From the NCBI RefSeq assembly GCF_038008685.1, contig NZ_JBBOZQ010000001.1, positions 2,232,001 to 2,296,000 of the forward strand: DNA of 64,000 nt, in the 5' to 3' direction. The DNA comes from Lysinibacillus sp. FSL W8-0992 (GTDB lineage Bacteria; Bacillota; Bacilli; Bacillales_A; Planococcaceae). The notes under the pieces were generated by a model. It saw only the letters and a list, made by a program, of their open reading frames with translations, made no database searches and was not told where the DNA came from. Positions 25,468-34,963 of this stretch are shown here, piece after piece. Numbering within the stretch: position 1 is the stretch's first letter; every line of letters starts with the position of its first letter. The position numbers and the translations under genes are program-made.

Positions 25468-25747
25468 TAATGAAATTCTAGTTGAATTTAAGGGTCGCAT
25501 GAAACTCAGTGACGATGAGGACGACAATTTATTACGCATTTTAAAAGCTTCCACAGAGGACTTACAAGCCATTTGTGGTGATTATGATATAAACACTAGC
25601 GAGCGATTTAAAGAGCTTGTATTCGAACGTTCTCGCTATGTTTACAATGATGTTCTCGAACATTTCTATGGGAACTTTTTAACCCAACTTAATAACTTAA
25701 ATATCGCTAAAGCAATGGAAAGTAGTGATACAAGTGAAACAAATTAA
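25448..25747 (+). CDS. Head-tail connector protein (gp6-like, 99 aa)
   Basis: Helical connector of the HK97 gp6/SPP1 gp15 type that extends the portal ring. Visible pattern: acidic D-D-E-D-D-N-L-L-R-I-L-K-A-S-T-E-D-L near residue 20 and R-S-R-Y-V-Y-N-D near residue 65. The ATG at 25448 lies inside the end of the preceding gene; the longer frame from 25334 is its shadow. Confidence 0.75.
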   Translation: MKMIQISNEILVEFKGRMKLSDDEDDNLLRILKASTEDLQAICGDYDINTSERFKELVFERSRYVYNDVLEHFYGNFLTQLNNLNIAKAMESSDTSETN

Positions 25748-26081
25748 AGGAATCCAAAAGCTTAATACTGGCGAAATGAGAAATAAAATTGAGATTCAAG
25801 AATATGTCGAATCAGTCAATGAAAACGGCTATCCAGTCAACGATTGGGAAACAAAACATGTACTTTGGGCAAAAATCAAAACTGTAAAAGGTTCTGAATC
25901 TATTAATGCATCTGCTGAGATTAATACGAATATGTATCGTTTTATCGTGCGCTATACACGTGGTTTAAACGCTAAACAAAGAGTGTTATTCAAAGGGCGA
26001 CTCTACGATATTCAAGCAGTATTACAAGACGATGAATTAATGAATACACAAACAATCATTGCTCTAATCAAGAATCAATAA
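25725..26081 (+). CDS. Head-tail adaptor/stopper protein (118 aa)
   Basis: Matches the phage head-tail joining family (SPP1 gp16-like): N-T-G-E-M-R-N-K-I-E-I-Q-E, E-T-K-H-V-L-W-A-K-I-K-T-V-K-G-S-E and R-F-I-V-R-Y-T-R. Closes the connector channel after packaging. GTG start at 25725 (or 25734) overlaps the preceding gene. Confidence 0.8.
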   Translation: MIQVKQIKGIQKLNTGEMRNKIEIQEYVESVNENGYPVNDWETKHVLWAKIKTVKGSESINASAEINTNMYRFIVRYTRGLNAKQRVLFKGRLYDIQAVLQDDELMNTQTIIALIKNQ

Positions 26082-26090
26082 GGTGATGTC

Positions 26091-26471
26091 ATGAATATTG
26101 AATTTAGTGGATTACAAGAATTACAACGTGAAATTGAACGTAGTTTAAATCCCGAAAGTATTATTAATCCAACGTTGACTAAAGGGGCCGAACATTTAAG
26201 GGATAAATTAGAGGAAAGCGTTTATCGTTTTGGATTAAGGAAACGTACTGGTAAATCTGAAAAATCGATGGTTATTGATGAAAAGATTGTAGATGGAACT
26301 ATTACCATTGGTGTTAGTAATCAAGCGAACGATGCCTTTTACCTCTACTTCCATGAATGGGGAACAAGCAAAATGAGATCACGGCCATGGATGCGTCCTA
26401 CGTTTGAAAATGAAATGAATCGTATTATTGAAATCATGAAGGACGAAGTGAGAGCGAGGATGCACTTATGA
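26091..26471 (+). CDS. HK97 gp10-like tail component (126 aa)
   Basis: Neck or tail-completion protein. Marks: L-Q-E-L-Q-R-E-I-E near the start and F-H-E-W-G-T-S-K-M-R-S-R-P-W-M-R-P near residue 85, the signature of the HK97 gp10 family. Overlaps the next gene by four bases. Confidence 0.85.
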   Translation: MNIEFSGLQELQREIERSLNPESIINPTLTKGAEHLRDKLEESVYRFGLRKRTGKSEKSMVIDEKIVDGTITIGVSNQANDAFYLYFHEWGTSKMRSRPWMRPTFENEMNRIIEIMKDEVRARMHL

Positions 26472-26791
26472 GCATTAATAAAATCATACGTGACGCACTA
26501 CTTCCTTTGGGTGTACCCGTCATGTATATGACGTATACAGGAACAGCAACAACTTATATCACCTTTTTCAGATACAACGAACGAGGAGCGTTACAGGCTG
26601 ACGATAAAGAGCAATTAACACGCCATTCAGTTCAAGTTGATATTTGGGGTAAGGAAGATATAGAAGCGCTCACAGAGAGCGTTAAAGACCAATTACAAGC
26701 GATAGGATTTGTGAGGAATTCGTACTTCGAAGATTTTGAGAAGGAAACGAAAACATATCACAAAGCTTATCGCTTTTATTATGACATTTAA
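26468..26791 (+). CDS. Tail terminator/completion protein, DUF3168-like (107 aa)
   Basis: Small alpha/beta protein with Y-I-T-F-F-R-Y-N and H-S-V-Q-V-D-I-W-G segments typical of tail-terminator proteins that cap the growing tail tube. Position between the gp10-like gene and the major tail gene agrees. Confidence 0.75.
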   Translation: MSINKIIRDALLPLGVPVMYMTYTGTATTYITFFRYNERGALQADDKEQLTRHSVQVDIWGKEDIEALTESVKDQLQAIGFVRNSYFEDFEKETKTYHKAYRFYYDI

Positions 26792-26806
26792 GGAGGCTAT
26801 TTAATT

Positions 26807-27412
26807 ATGGCAGGAGTATTAATCGGTTTATCGGATATTCATTACACAAAAATTGCAGCTGGTGCCAAAGACGCTACAACAGCATTTGCTAATCCAATTC
26901 AGAAATTAGCTAAAGCAATCGAGGCTAAAGTTACACCAAAAACATCTAACACAGTTTTATACGCTGATGATGGAGCAGCAGAATCCACATCTGCAGAAGG
27001 TGAAACAGAAATGGAATTTAAAATTGATGCACTGGCTAATACAGTCTATGCAGATATTTTAGGCAAAGAAATCAATGAAGATGGTATCGTAATCGATGCA
27101 TCTGGTGATGTGGCACCTAATATTGCCTTAGCATTCCGAAGCCTTAAATCAAACGGTAAGTACCGTTATTTCTGGTATTACAAAGGCAACTTCCAACTAC
27201 CAGAAGAGAACTATAAAACAAAAGGTGAAAGCGTTGAGTATAATACACCTTCGGTAAAAGGCGTATTTGTAAACTCTGATATTGTTAAAAACGCTAAAGG
27301 GGAAGGCATCAAGCGTATGTTTGTTGATGAAGATGATGAAGGCGTAGATGCAGCAGTTATTGCCAATTGGTTTAAAAAAGTTTATACAGGTGCAACGACA
27401 CCTGCACCTTAA
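26807..27412 (+). CDS. Major tail tube protein, phi13 family (201 aa)
   Basis: Forms the hexameric tail tube. Signature G-L-S-D-I-H-Y-T-K-I, V-L-Y-A-D-D-G-A-A-E and E-M-E-F-K-I-D-A-L match the phi13-type major tail protein family. AGGAGG precedes the ATG; a terminator follows. Confidence 0.88.
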   Translation: MAGVLIGLSDIHYTKIAAGAKDATTAFANPIQKLAKAIEAKVTPKTSNTVLYADDGAAESTSAEGETEMEFKIDALANTVYADILGKEINEDGIVIDASGDVAPNIALAFRSLKSNGKYRYFWYYKGNFQLPEENYKTKGESVEYNTPSVKGVFVNSDIVKNAKGEGIKRMFVDEDDEGVDAAVIANWFKKVYTGATTPAP

Positions 27413-27427
27413 TATTAAAAGTCTTTA

Positions 27428-27455
27428 AGAGGGCGATAATTTCGCTCTCTTTTTA
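27428..27455 (+). terminator. Terminator after the major tail protein gene
   Basis: AGAGGGCGA pairs with TCGCTCTCT around AATT-type loop bases and is followed by TTTTATT. It would cut transcript levels between the abundant tube protein and the chaperone genes. Confidence 0.75.
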
Positions 27456-27487
27456 TTATGCAAATTTATCAAAAGGGAGCGATTTTA

Positions 27488-27817
27488 ATGGCTAGCAAAT
27501 CAGAAGTAATGAAAGATGAAGGCGTAAAAATTACATTAGGCAGCAAGGAATTTGAAGTAAGGTTTGACTTAAATGCTTTATGCAACCTCCAAGAGAAATT
27601 TGGAGATTTCACTAAAGCATTTGATGGTTTGGAAAAACAGGATTTCAAAAAAATACGATCATTGTTACATGTGGGCTTGGCTAATGGTGAGAACATTAAT
27701 ATCACTGAAGAAGAAGTTGGAACGCTAATTAATATGAGAAACATTACAAGCGTTACTGATGCACTTACACAAGCGTTTAGTGATGCTATGCCGTCCACAG
27801 TTGAAGAGGGAAAGTAA
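27488..27817 (+). CDS. Tail assembly chaperone, short form (gpG-like, 109 aa)
   Basis: Short product of the tail chaperone pair, binding the tape measure during tail assembly. ATG 27488 with GGGAG upstream. It ends right after the heptamer GGGAAAG (27808-27814), where a -1 shift gives the longer form. The shape (L-N-A-L-C-N-L-Q-E-K-F-G-D near residue 30) matches siphovirus gpG-like proteins. Confidence 0.82.
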   Translation: MASKSEVMKDEGVKITLGSKEFEVRFDLNALCNLQEKFGDFTKAFDGLEKQDFKKIRSLLHVGLANGENINITEEEVGTLINMRNITSVTDALTQAFSDAMPSTVEEGK

Positions 27818-28023
27818 CCGATCCGCAAGGCGACAAAGAGTTGCCAGCGGATTTTTTTATATACATCGGAACAGTTCATTTAAACATGGATGAATCAAAA
27901 GTGTGGAGGGCAACCCCGCGAAAGCTACTTGCATTGTGGGATAGGCACTGCATTCACAAAGGTTGGAAGAAGAAAGAAGAGGAGCAAGTACCACGTGCTT
28001 ATGCAGACCAAATTCAGTGGTAG
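27488..28023 (+). CDS. Tail assembly chaperone, frameshifted long form (gpGT-like)
   Basis: Predicted -1 frameshift product of about 178 residues. At 27808-27814 the sequence is G GGA AAG in the zero frame, the canonical slippery heptamer. Six bases on, a two-part hairpin (ATCCGC/GCGGAT with GGCGAC/GTTGCC inside, 27821-27852) can stall ribosomes. After the shift, reading continues V-T-D-P-Q-G-D-K-E into the open frame ending at 28023 (R-K-L-L-A-L-W-D-R-H). That second frame has no start codon of its own, which supports the shift. Confidence 0.85.
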
Positions 28024-28038
28024 AAAGATGGTGAGAAG

Positions 28039-31000
28039 ATGGCTGATGTAGGTGATTTAAGAGTTAAATTATCGCTTGATAATGCACAGTTTGAACGTTC
28101 GGTTGCTTCAATGAACCGCACATTACAAGCGATGGGCCAAGAAATAAGAGGGCTTCAAAATAGAGGGCGTGAATGGGGCAGCACGATAGAAGGATTACGT
28201 TCAAAGCAAGAGGCGTATAGTCGATTACTTGAAGGACAACAAACAAAGGTGCGTCGACTAGCTGAAGAGTATGAAAAAGCTAAACAACAATATGGTGAAC
28301 ACTCTGAACAGGCAGAACGGCTTGCGGTACAACTTAATAGAGCTTCTGCAGAAATGGATCGTACTGAACGTGAGTTAAGGGAAACTACTGCCGAGTTAGA
28401 AAGGCAAGAACGAGAATTAGCTAGGTCTCAAACTACTTGGGCAAGGTTTGGTGAAGCAGCATCAGCAGCCGGTGAGAAGCTTAAAACAGTCGGAAACAAA
28501 ATGAAAGACGTGGGTAAGGAGTTATCTTTAAAAGTAACGGCTCCACTTACAGCATTGGGAGTAGGTGCGGCTAAGGCAGCGATTGACTTCGAAAGTGCGT
28601 TTGCAGGAGTAAGAAAGACTGTCGATACAAGTGAAGAAGGTTTTAAGAAACTCGAAAAAGGAATTCTCGAAATGGCTCGAACACTTCCAGCTTCTGCTGC
28701 TGAAATTGCAGGCGTTGCTGAGAGTGCAGGGCAACTAGGAATCGCTGAGGAAAATATCTTATCATTCTCCAAAACAATTATAGATTTAGGTGAATCTACA
28801 AACTTATCTTTAGAACAAGCAGCTAGTGAATTTGCTCGTTTTTCTAACATTACAGGAATGTCGCAAACTAACTTTGATCGTTTAGGTTCATCCGTTGTAG
28901 CGCTAGGTAACAGCATGGCAACGACTGAATCTGAAATTGTTGAAATGGGAATGCGTTTAGCAGCACAAGGTAAACAAGTAGGCATGTCAGAAGCGCAAAT
29001 CATGGCGTTAGCAGGTACTATGTCAAGTTTAGGTATACAAGCTGAAATGGGCGGTACTGCAATGACTACGGTGCTTAAAAAGATGCAAGGTGCTGCTATG
29101 GATGGTGGAGCAGCATTAGGCACGTGGGCAGAAGTTGCACAAATGTCGAGTAGTGAGTTTAAGAAACTTTATGATTCAAGTGCAATCGATGGTTTAGATG
29201 CTGTTGTAAAAGGACTTGCTACTATTTCTTCACGGGGAGAAAACTTAACTGAAGTCTTGAAGGATATGGGCATCAAAGGCATTTACGAATCAGACGTAAT
29301 GATGCGTATGGCCGGAGCTAGTGGCTTATTATCATCAGCTGTTGAAACATCAACAAATGCTTGGAAAGAAAATACAGCATTGACTAACGAAGCTGAACAA
29401 AGGTATGCAACAACAGCTTCCCAATTAGCAATGTTGAAGAATAAAGTTGTGGAAGTTGGGATTTCCTTCGGGAGTGTCTTGCTTCCTTTTTTAATTCAAA
29501 TAGTTGATACGTTATCACCAATTGTCATGAAATTTGCTGAAATTGATAAATCAATACAAATAGTTATTATGGCGATTGCTGGAATTGTCGCTGCAATAGG
29601 GCCCTTATTAGTTGTTGGCGGTGTTTTAATCTCGTCTATCGGTTCAATAGTTTCTGCTTTCGGAGTCTTTTCGAGTGCAATGGCAGTTGTAACGACAGGA
29701 GTAGCTGCTGCTACACCAGGAGTAGGGGCACTTGCTGGCGTTATTACAGCACTTTCAGGTCCAATAGGGATTGCCATAGCAGCTATAGGCGGTTTAACAA
29801 TCGGTACAATTGCCTTTGCTAAATACATGAGTAATGATGCTTTACCAAGCGTTGAACGTTTTGGTAAGGGGGTTTCAGATTCTACAAAAGAAGCACTTAA
29901 CGGATTTTTTGATCTTAGTGAAAATGCATCACAATCTGTCACTAATATGTATGTGACCTCCACAAAAGTAACATCTGAAATGGCAAAAGAGCTTACTTCA
30001 CAATTTGACGAAATGAATAAAAAGATTGTGGAGGGCATGAAGAAACGAAATGCTGATCAATTATCAGATTTACAGAATTTCTTTATGAATTCATCAGCTT
30101 TGTCATCCGATGAGGAACAAAAAATAATTACTGATACTCAAAAACGTAATGAGTGGAAACTTCAAGAGCAAAATGCCATGAATGAACGAGTAAAAGCAAT
30201 TATGCAAAAGGCTGTTGATGAAAAGCGAGAATTAACAGAGCGTGAACATGAGATTATTAATAAGTACAATCAGAGCATGAAAGAGAATGCTGTAAAAACG
30301 TTCTCCGAAAGTGAACTAGAACAAAAAGTTATTCTTGAACGCATGAAAGAAAATGCATCTATTATTTCTGCTGAACAAGCAGCGGAAGTTGTGAAAAATG
30401 CTGTTAAACAGAAAGAGGATGTAATCAAAGAAGCTAACGATACTTATAATGAACGATATAAGTTGATTGTTAAATTAAGAGATGAATCCGGTCAAATATC
30501 TGCTGAACAAGCTGAACGTATGATAGCGGAAGCTACAAAGGCGAAAGATCAAACTGTTTTCTTGGCTGAAGAACAACATCAAAAAATTGTAGAAACAGCT
30601 CAAAAGCAAGCAGATGAACATGTTGACAAAGTGAATTGGGAAACTGGTGAAATTTTATCTAAGTGGGAAACCTTTAAAAATAAACATGCAGATATTTTTA
30701 ATCTTGTTGAGGAGAAATACAAATTAGTTACAGATTCACTAAAGGAAATCACAACAACTGCTTATGATTATATAAAAACAACGGTGAATGAAAAATTAGG
30801 TTTTGTCGTTGATTTTGTAAAAGAGCAACTTGATAAGCTAAAAGAATTTTGGGATGAAAATGGCGAAGCAATATTTGCCTTAGTTAAATTCCATTTCGAT
30901 AATATAAAGTCCACCATAGAGATGGTCATGGGTATAATTAAAGGCAATTTTGAAATAGTTTGGCCAATCATTTCTGGGATAGTAAAAATTGCGTGGGCAG

Positions 31001-32955
31001 CTATCAAATTTACAATCGGAAATACATTAGATATTATTCTCGGTGTTATCCAAACCATCATGAAATTAATCCAGGGTGACTGGGAAGGTGCTTGGGATAC
31101 TATCAAAAAAACTGTTGAAAAAATATGGAATAATATTGAAAAGTTCTTCAGAGATGTTAACCTAATACAAATTGGTAAAGATATTGTACAAGGTCTTATC
31201 AATGGTATGGGTGACATGGTAGATGCTGTTGGGACGAAAGCTGCTGAATTAGGTAAAAAAGTAATAACTTCTGTATCAAATGTCTTACAGCGTAGATCTC
31301 CATCACGGGTAATGATTGCTATTGGTAAAGATGTTGGTGAAGGTTTAGCTATAGGTATCGAGGACAAGAACGAACGAGTAGAAAATGTTATGAAAGATTT
31401 AGGGAATAACCTGATTGACATAACAGATCACTATAAATCCGAAGAAAAGAAAATTACTGATAAAGCAAATGCTGATATATCAAAAATTGAAATACGCGCT
31501 AAGGAAGATGTTGAAAAAATTCAACGAACAGCTGCTTCGAAAAAGCGTAAGACGACACAAGACGAGAACATCAAAATTCAACGTATTCAAGAAGATGCAA
31601 ACAAGAAAATTGCAGAAATTGAAAAGAAAGCGACAAAAGAATCTGTTAACTTACTTACCAAAGAGCAACAAGAAAAGTTAAAAGAAATTAAGTTGTTTAT
31701 TGATGACAAAAAATCATTAGGTGAATTAAGTCTTGAAGAAGAAGCTCAAATTTGGAAAGAGTCGTTAGATCAATTTGATTTATATTCAAAAGAGCGTGTT
31801 ACAGCACAAAAAGCTTATAACAAAGCTATTGAGGATATTAACAAAAGGGATTTAGAGGAAATTAAACAGTACATTGCTGATAAAAAATCATCAGAAGAAT
31901 TATCACTTGTTGAAGAAGCGAAGATTTGGGAAAGAACAATTGGCCTATTTGAAGAAGGAAGTAAAGAACGTATAGAGGCACAGAAGAACTACAAAAAAGC
32001 TGTAGAGGCTGTTAATAAAGAAATAGTCTCTATTAATAAAGATTTCCAAGGTCAGATGAAAACCATTATGGATGACTTAGCGAAGGAAGAGGAGCAACGA
32101 AATAAAGCCTATCAAGATACATTTGATAAACGTAAATCAACGCTAATGTCATTTGCAAGTACATTTGATGAGTTTAAAGTTGAACTTAATCGAACAAGTA
32201 CTGAATTAATAGGAAATCTGCAATCGCAAGTAGATGGTTTTAAACAATGGCAAGATCAATTCGCAAAGCTATCAGAACGTGGTATTGATGCTGACTTATT
32301 AAACGAGCTTTCAGAATTAGGTGTTAAAGCACTGCCAGAGTTAGCAGCACTTAATAGTATGACAGATGACCAACTGACAAAGTATTGCGAGTTGTATCGT
32401 GAGAAATCACAGTTGGCTCGAGAACAAACAGAAAAAGAATTAGTAGGTATGCGTGAAGATACGGATATGCAAATCCAAAAACTACGTGAAGCTGCTAATG
32501 ATAAATTGAACCTTATCCAGAAAGAGTGGGATAAGGCTATTCGTAATTTAACGAGAACAACAGCTAATGAATTATCATCCTTACAACAAATAGGTATTGA
32601 TGCCGGACAAGGGTTATTAAACGGATTAGAGAGCATGCGTGGACCATTGATTGATAAAGCTACTCAGATAGCTAACAGCATTAAAGAAGCAATGCAAAGT
32701 GCATTAGATATTCATAGTCCTTCTCGTGTTATGAAAGGGTTCGGTATTAATATTGCTGAGGGTTTAATACAAGGCATGAATAGCATGATTGCACAAGTTG
32801 AACAGTCTTCCACAGGATTAGCTAAAGCAGTTGTAGGTGGTCAGAATAATTATGATTACTCAAAACAATTTAGTCCAAGCGTAAATATTTACACACAAGA
32901 TAGTGGAGCGCGAGAAATGGAACGATCATTAAGACGGATGGCATTTGGATTCTAG
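28039..32955 (+). CDS. Tape measure protein (1638 aa)
   Basis: Sets tail length and helps DNA passage. Long coiled coils (residues about 20-140), a TP901-type tape-measure core (about 180-400, with G-Q-L-G-I-A-E-E-N-I-L-S-F), and a hydrophobic Gly/Ala-rich stretch (about 505-600). Two S-P-S-R-V-M...G-L modules lie near residues 1090 and 1560. A 58-residue tandem duplication covers roughly 31677-32021 (K-K-S-x-x-E-L-S-L-x-E-E-A). The 1638 residues would predict a long tail, of the order of 240 nm by the usual 1.5 angstrom per residue. Confidence 0.92.
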   Translation: MADVGDLRVKLSLDNAQFERSVASMNRTLQAMGQEIRGLQNRGREWGSTIEGLRSKQEAYSRLLEGQQTKVRRLAEEYEKAKQQYGEHSEQAERLAVQLNRASAEMDRTERELRETTAELERQERELARSQTTWARFGEAASAAGEKLKTVGNKMKDVGKELSLKVTAPLTALGVGAAKAAIDFESAFAGVRKTVDTSEEGFKKLEKGILEMARTLPASAAEIAGVAESAGQLGIAEENILSFSKTIIDLGESTNLSLEQAASEFARFSNITGMSQTNFDRLGSSVVALGNSMATTESEIVEMGMRLAAQGKQVGMSEAQIMALAGTMSSLGIQAEMGGTAMTTVLKKMQGAAMDGGAALGTWAEVAQMSSSEFKKLYDSSAIDGLDAVVKGLATISSRGENLTEVLKDMGIKGIYESDVMMRMAGASGLLSSAVETSTNAWKENTALTNEAEQRYATTASQLAMLKNKVVEVGISFGSVLLPFLIQIVDTLSPIVMKFAEIDKSIQIVIMAIAGIVAAIGPLLVVGGVLISSIGSIVSAFGVFSSAMAVVTTGVAAATPGVGALAGVITALSGPIGIAIAAIGGLTIGTIAFAKYMSNDALPSVERFGKGVSDSTKEALNGFFDLSENASQSVTNMYVTSTKVTSEMAKELTSQFDEMNKKIVEGMKKRNADQLSDLQNFFMNSSALSSDEEQKIITDTQKRNEWKLQEQNAMNERVKAIMQKAVDEKRELTEREHEIINKYNQSMKENAVKTFSESELEQKVILERMKENASIISAEQAAEVVKNAVKQKEDVIKEANDTYNERYKLIVKLRDESGQISAEQAERMIAEATKAKDQTVFLAEEQHQKIVETAQKQADEHVDKVNWETGEILSKWETFKNKHADIFNLVEEKYKLVTDSLKEITTTAYDYIKTTVNEKLGFVVDFVKEQLDKLKEFWDENGEAIFALVKFHFDNIKSTIEMVMGIIKGNFEIVWPIISGIVKIAWAAIKFTIGNTLDIILGVIQTIMKLIQGDWEGAWDTIKKTVEKIWNNIEKFFRDVNLIQIGKDIVQGLINGMGDMVDAVGTKAAELGKKVITSVSNVLQRRSPSRVMIAIGKDVGEGLAIGIEDKNERVENVMKDLGNNLIDITDHYKSEEKKITDKANADISKIEIRAKEDVEKIQRTAASKKRKTTQDENIKIQRIQEDANKKIAEIEKKATKESVNLLTKEQQEKLKEIKLFIDDKKSLGELSLEEEAQIWKESLDQFDLYSKERVTAQKAYNKAIEDINKRDLEEIKQYIADKKSSEELSLVEEAKIWERTIGLFEEGSKERIEAQKNYKKAVEAVNKEIVSINKDFQGQMKTIMDDLAKEEEQRNKAYQDTFDKRKSTLMSFASTFDEFKVELNRTSTELIGNLQSQVDGFKQWQDQFAKLSERGIDADLLNELSELGVKALPELAALNSMTDDQLTKYCELYREKSQLAREQTEKELVGMREDTDMQIQKLREAANDKLNLIQKEWDKAIRNLTRTTANELSSLQQIGIDAGQGLLNGLESMRGPLIDKATQIANSIKEAMQSALDIHSPSRVMKGFGINIAEGLIQGMNSMIAQVEQSSTGLAKAVVGGQNNYDYSKQFSPSVNIYTQDSGAREMERSLRRMAFGF

Positions 32956-32966
32956 GAGGTGACGAT

Positions 32967-33854
32967 TTGAATATAAAAGAATTAAAGATTACTAATAGTC
33001 GTGACGATTCGATAACATTCGGTCGTCATTTCTTTTTGACTGAAGACTTTCAAATTAGTGGGCTTAAAGCAAATGTAAATACATCTACATTTACGAGTGA
33101 TGGGGCACATTATCAATCAACTGTATTGAATGTACGCGAGGTAGATATTCCGTTTTATATCAAACGTGACGGAAATGAAGCTTGGTGGATTGAAGAAAAG
33201 CGACATGAAATGTATACAGTATGTAATCCTAAACACAATCCAATGAGATTAGACTTCACTACAAAGGGTGGACAGGAGTTTTATTTATACGCAAACGCAG
33301 AGATGGCGCCTGTCTATAGCAATGGCTTTGAACATGACAATAAAAAATGGTTAAAAGGTTTACTACAATTTATAGCTACTGATCCATTTATATATGAAAA
33401 AGATGATTACTTTGCTGAAATTGGCCTTTGGAATCCAGGGCTTGAATTTGCATTAGACATACCTGAAGGTGGAATAGAATTGGGATACCGTACGCCTTCC
33501 ACAATGATTAATGTGGAAAATACAGGGCAAGAGGCTACTGGAATGATTATTCGGTTTAAGGCTACGGCAACTGTGAAAAATCCATCGTTAATCAATGTAA
33601 ATACGTATGAAATGTTAAAGCTTAATACTACAATGCGACCGGGTGATGAGATCTTCATTAATACGAATCGCGGTAAACGTTCAATAATATTAAGCCGTAA
33701 CAATGTTCAAACAAACGTTTTTAACATACTAAACTTGTCCTCCACATTCTTGCAGATAGATGCCGGAGACAATCTCTTTAGGTATGAAGCAGAGGAGAAC
33801 ATCGACTTTTTGGAAGTGTCGTTTAATTATCGTGCAAGGAGAATAGGGGTGTAA
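32967..33854 (+). CDS. Distal tail protein (Dit-like, 295 aa)
   Basis: Hub protein at the tail tip. N-terminal beta-rich domain with F-L-T-E-D-F-Q-I-S-G and R-E-V-D-I-P-F-Y-I, followed by a galectin-like C-terminal half. TTG start behind AGGAGGTGA. Position after the tape measure fixes the assignment. Confidence 0.85.
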   Translation: MNIKELKITNSRDDSITFGRHFFLTEDFQISGLKANVNTSTFTSDGAHYQSTVLNVREVDIPFYIKRDGNEAWWIEEKRHEMYTVCNPKHNPMRLDFTTKGGQEFYLYANAEMAPVYSNGFEHDNKKWLKGLLQFIATDPFIYEKDDYFAEIGLWNPGLEFALDIPEGGIELGYRTPSTMINVENTGQEATGMIIRFKATATVKNPSLINVNTYEMLKLNTTMRPGDEIFINTNRGKRSIILSRNNVQTNVFNILNLSSTFLQIDAGDNLFRYEAEENIDFLEVSFNYRARRIGV

Positions 33855-33856
33855 GC

Positions 33857-34963
33857 ATGGTAGATTTATTTGTATTTGATTTAAACTTCAATGCTCTTGG
33901 AGAAATAAGTGAGTATAAAAAACTTATTCTCCAAAGGAACTATTATAAATTCAGTATGCTTACTTTGATTGTACCTGGAACACCTGAAATGATTGAACTT
34001 TTAAAAATGGACAACATTATTACTACACAATCAGTTCCTGATTACGGCTATATTATTCAGCACTTCGATTACATTGATCAAAATGGAAGTGAAATTGAAG
34101 TTGTTGCATACTCGCTAAACTTCTTAACCTCTTGGCGAGTTATTGAAAGGCAACAACGGTATGTAGGAAATGTGGAGGACATTATTAAATCTTTCATTTC
34201 ATCAAATGCAATCAATACAAGTTCAAATAAGGTATTGCCAAATTTAAGACTAGCAACGAATACAGGCATAAAGATTGTGGACGACAGCACTAAAACAGGT
34301 GGACCAGTGAGTGAGCATTGTTTTGCATTATGCCAGAAGCATGAGATGAGCTTTGATATTTTGATGAATCACAAGGAAAAAAAGTATGAAGTGTATACAT
34401 GGCAGGGTGAAGATCACAGTATTACTCAAACGGTTTTACCACACGTAATTTTCAGCAAAGAGTTTGATAATGTCATTAAACAAAACTATGTAAACAGCAA
34501 TATAGAAACAAGAACAACTGCTATAGTGGCGGGTGAAGGTGAAGGCACTGACAGAAAGACTGCAACAGTAAACGATCATTTAAAAGGTTTTAACAGACGT
34601 GAATTGTATGTAGATGCAAGGGACTTACAAAGTACTTATTTAGATGATAATAATAACAATGTCACATTAACTCCTGTGCAATATATAGCGACTTTACAAT
34701 CAAGAGGTAATGAAAAGTTAGCTGAATACCAAGAAATCGAAACATACGAAAGTGAAATCGATATGTTCGCTCAGTTTGAATACGGCATCGATTATTCCCT
34801 AGGTGATGTAGTTAGTATCCGAAATGATGAGCTTACAAAGGTGATGCATGCAAGGGTAGTGTGCGCTGAATTAACGGTTGATAGGGACGGCCAAGAATTA
34901 CGTGTAGAATTTGGCTCGAATATTCCTACATTGAACGAGAAATTAAAAAAGGCGGTGAGGTAA
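33857..34963 (+). CDS. Tail-tip protein, ReqiPepy6 Gp37-like (368 aa)
   Basis: Baseplate or tail-associated protein (Tal-like), matching the Siphovirus ReqiPepy6 Gp37-like family: F-D-L-N-F-N-A-L-G-E-I at the start, W-x-G-E-D-H-S-I-T-Q-T in the middle, E-Y-G-I-D-Y-S-L-G-D-V-V near the end. Probably forms the tail-tip plug next to Dit. Confidence 0.82.
   Translation: MVDLFVFDLNFNALGEISEYKKLILQRNYYKFSMLTLIVPGTPEMIELLKMDNIITTQSVPDYGYIIQHFDYIDQNGSEIEVVAYSLNFLTSWRVIERQQRYVGNVEDIIKSFISSNAINTSSNKVLPNLRLATNTGIKIVDDSTKTGGPVSEHCFALCQKHEMSFDILMNHKEKKYEVYTWQGEDHSITQTVLPHVIFSKEFDNVIKQNYVNSNIETRTTAIVAGEGEGTDRKTATVNDHLKGFNRRELYVDARDLQSTYLDDNNNNVTLTPVQYIATLQSRGNEKLAEYQEIETYESEIDMFAQFEYGIDYSLGDVVSIRNDELTKVMHARVVCAELTVDRDGQELRVEFGSNIPTLNEKLKKAVR

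Noticed and set aside
28428-29123. Long leftward frame of 231 codons inside the tape measure gene
   Set aside because: It is the mirror of the Ala/Ser-rich coding strand; Pro/Ser/Ala composition without domains is typical of antisense shadows.
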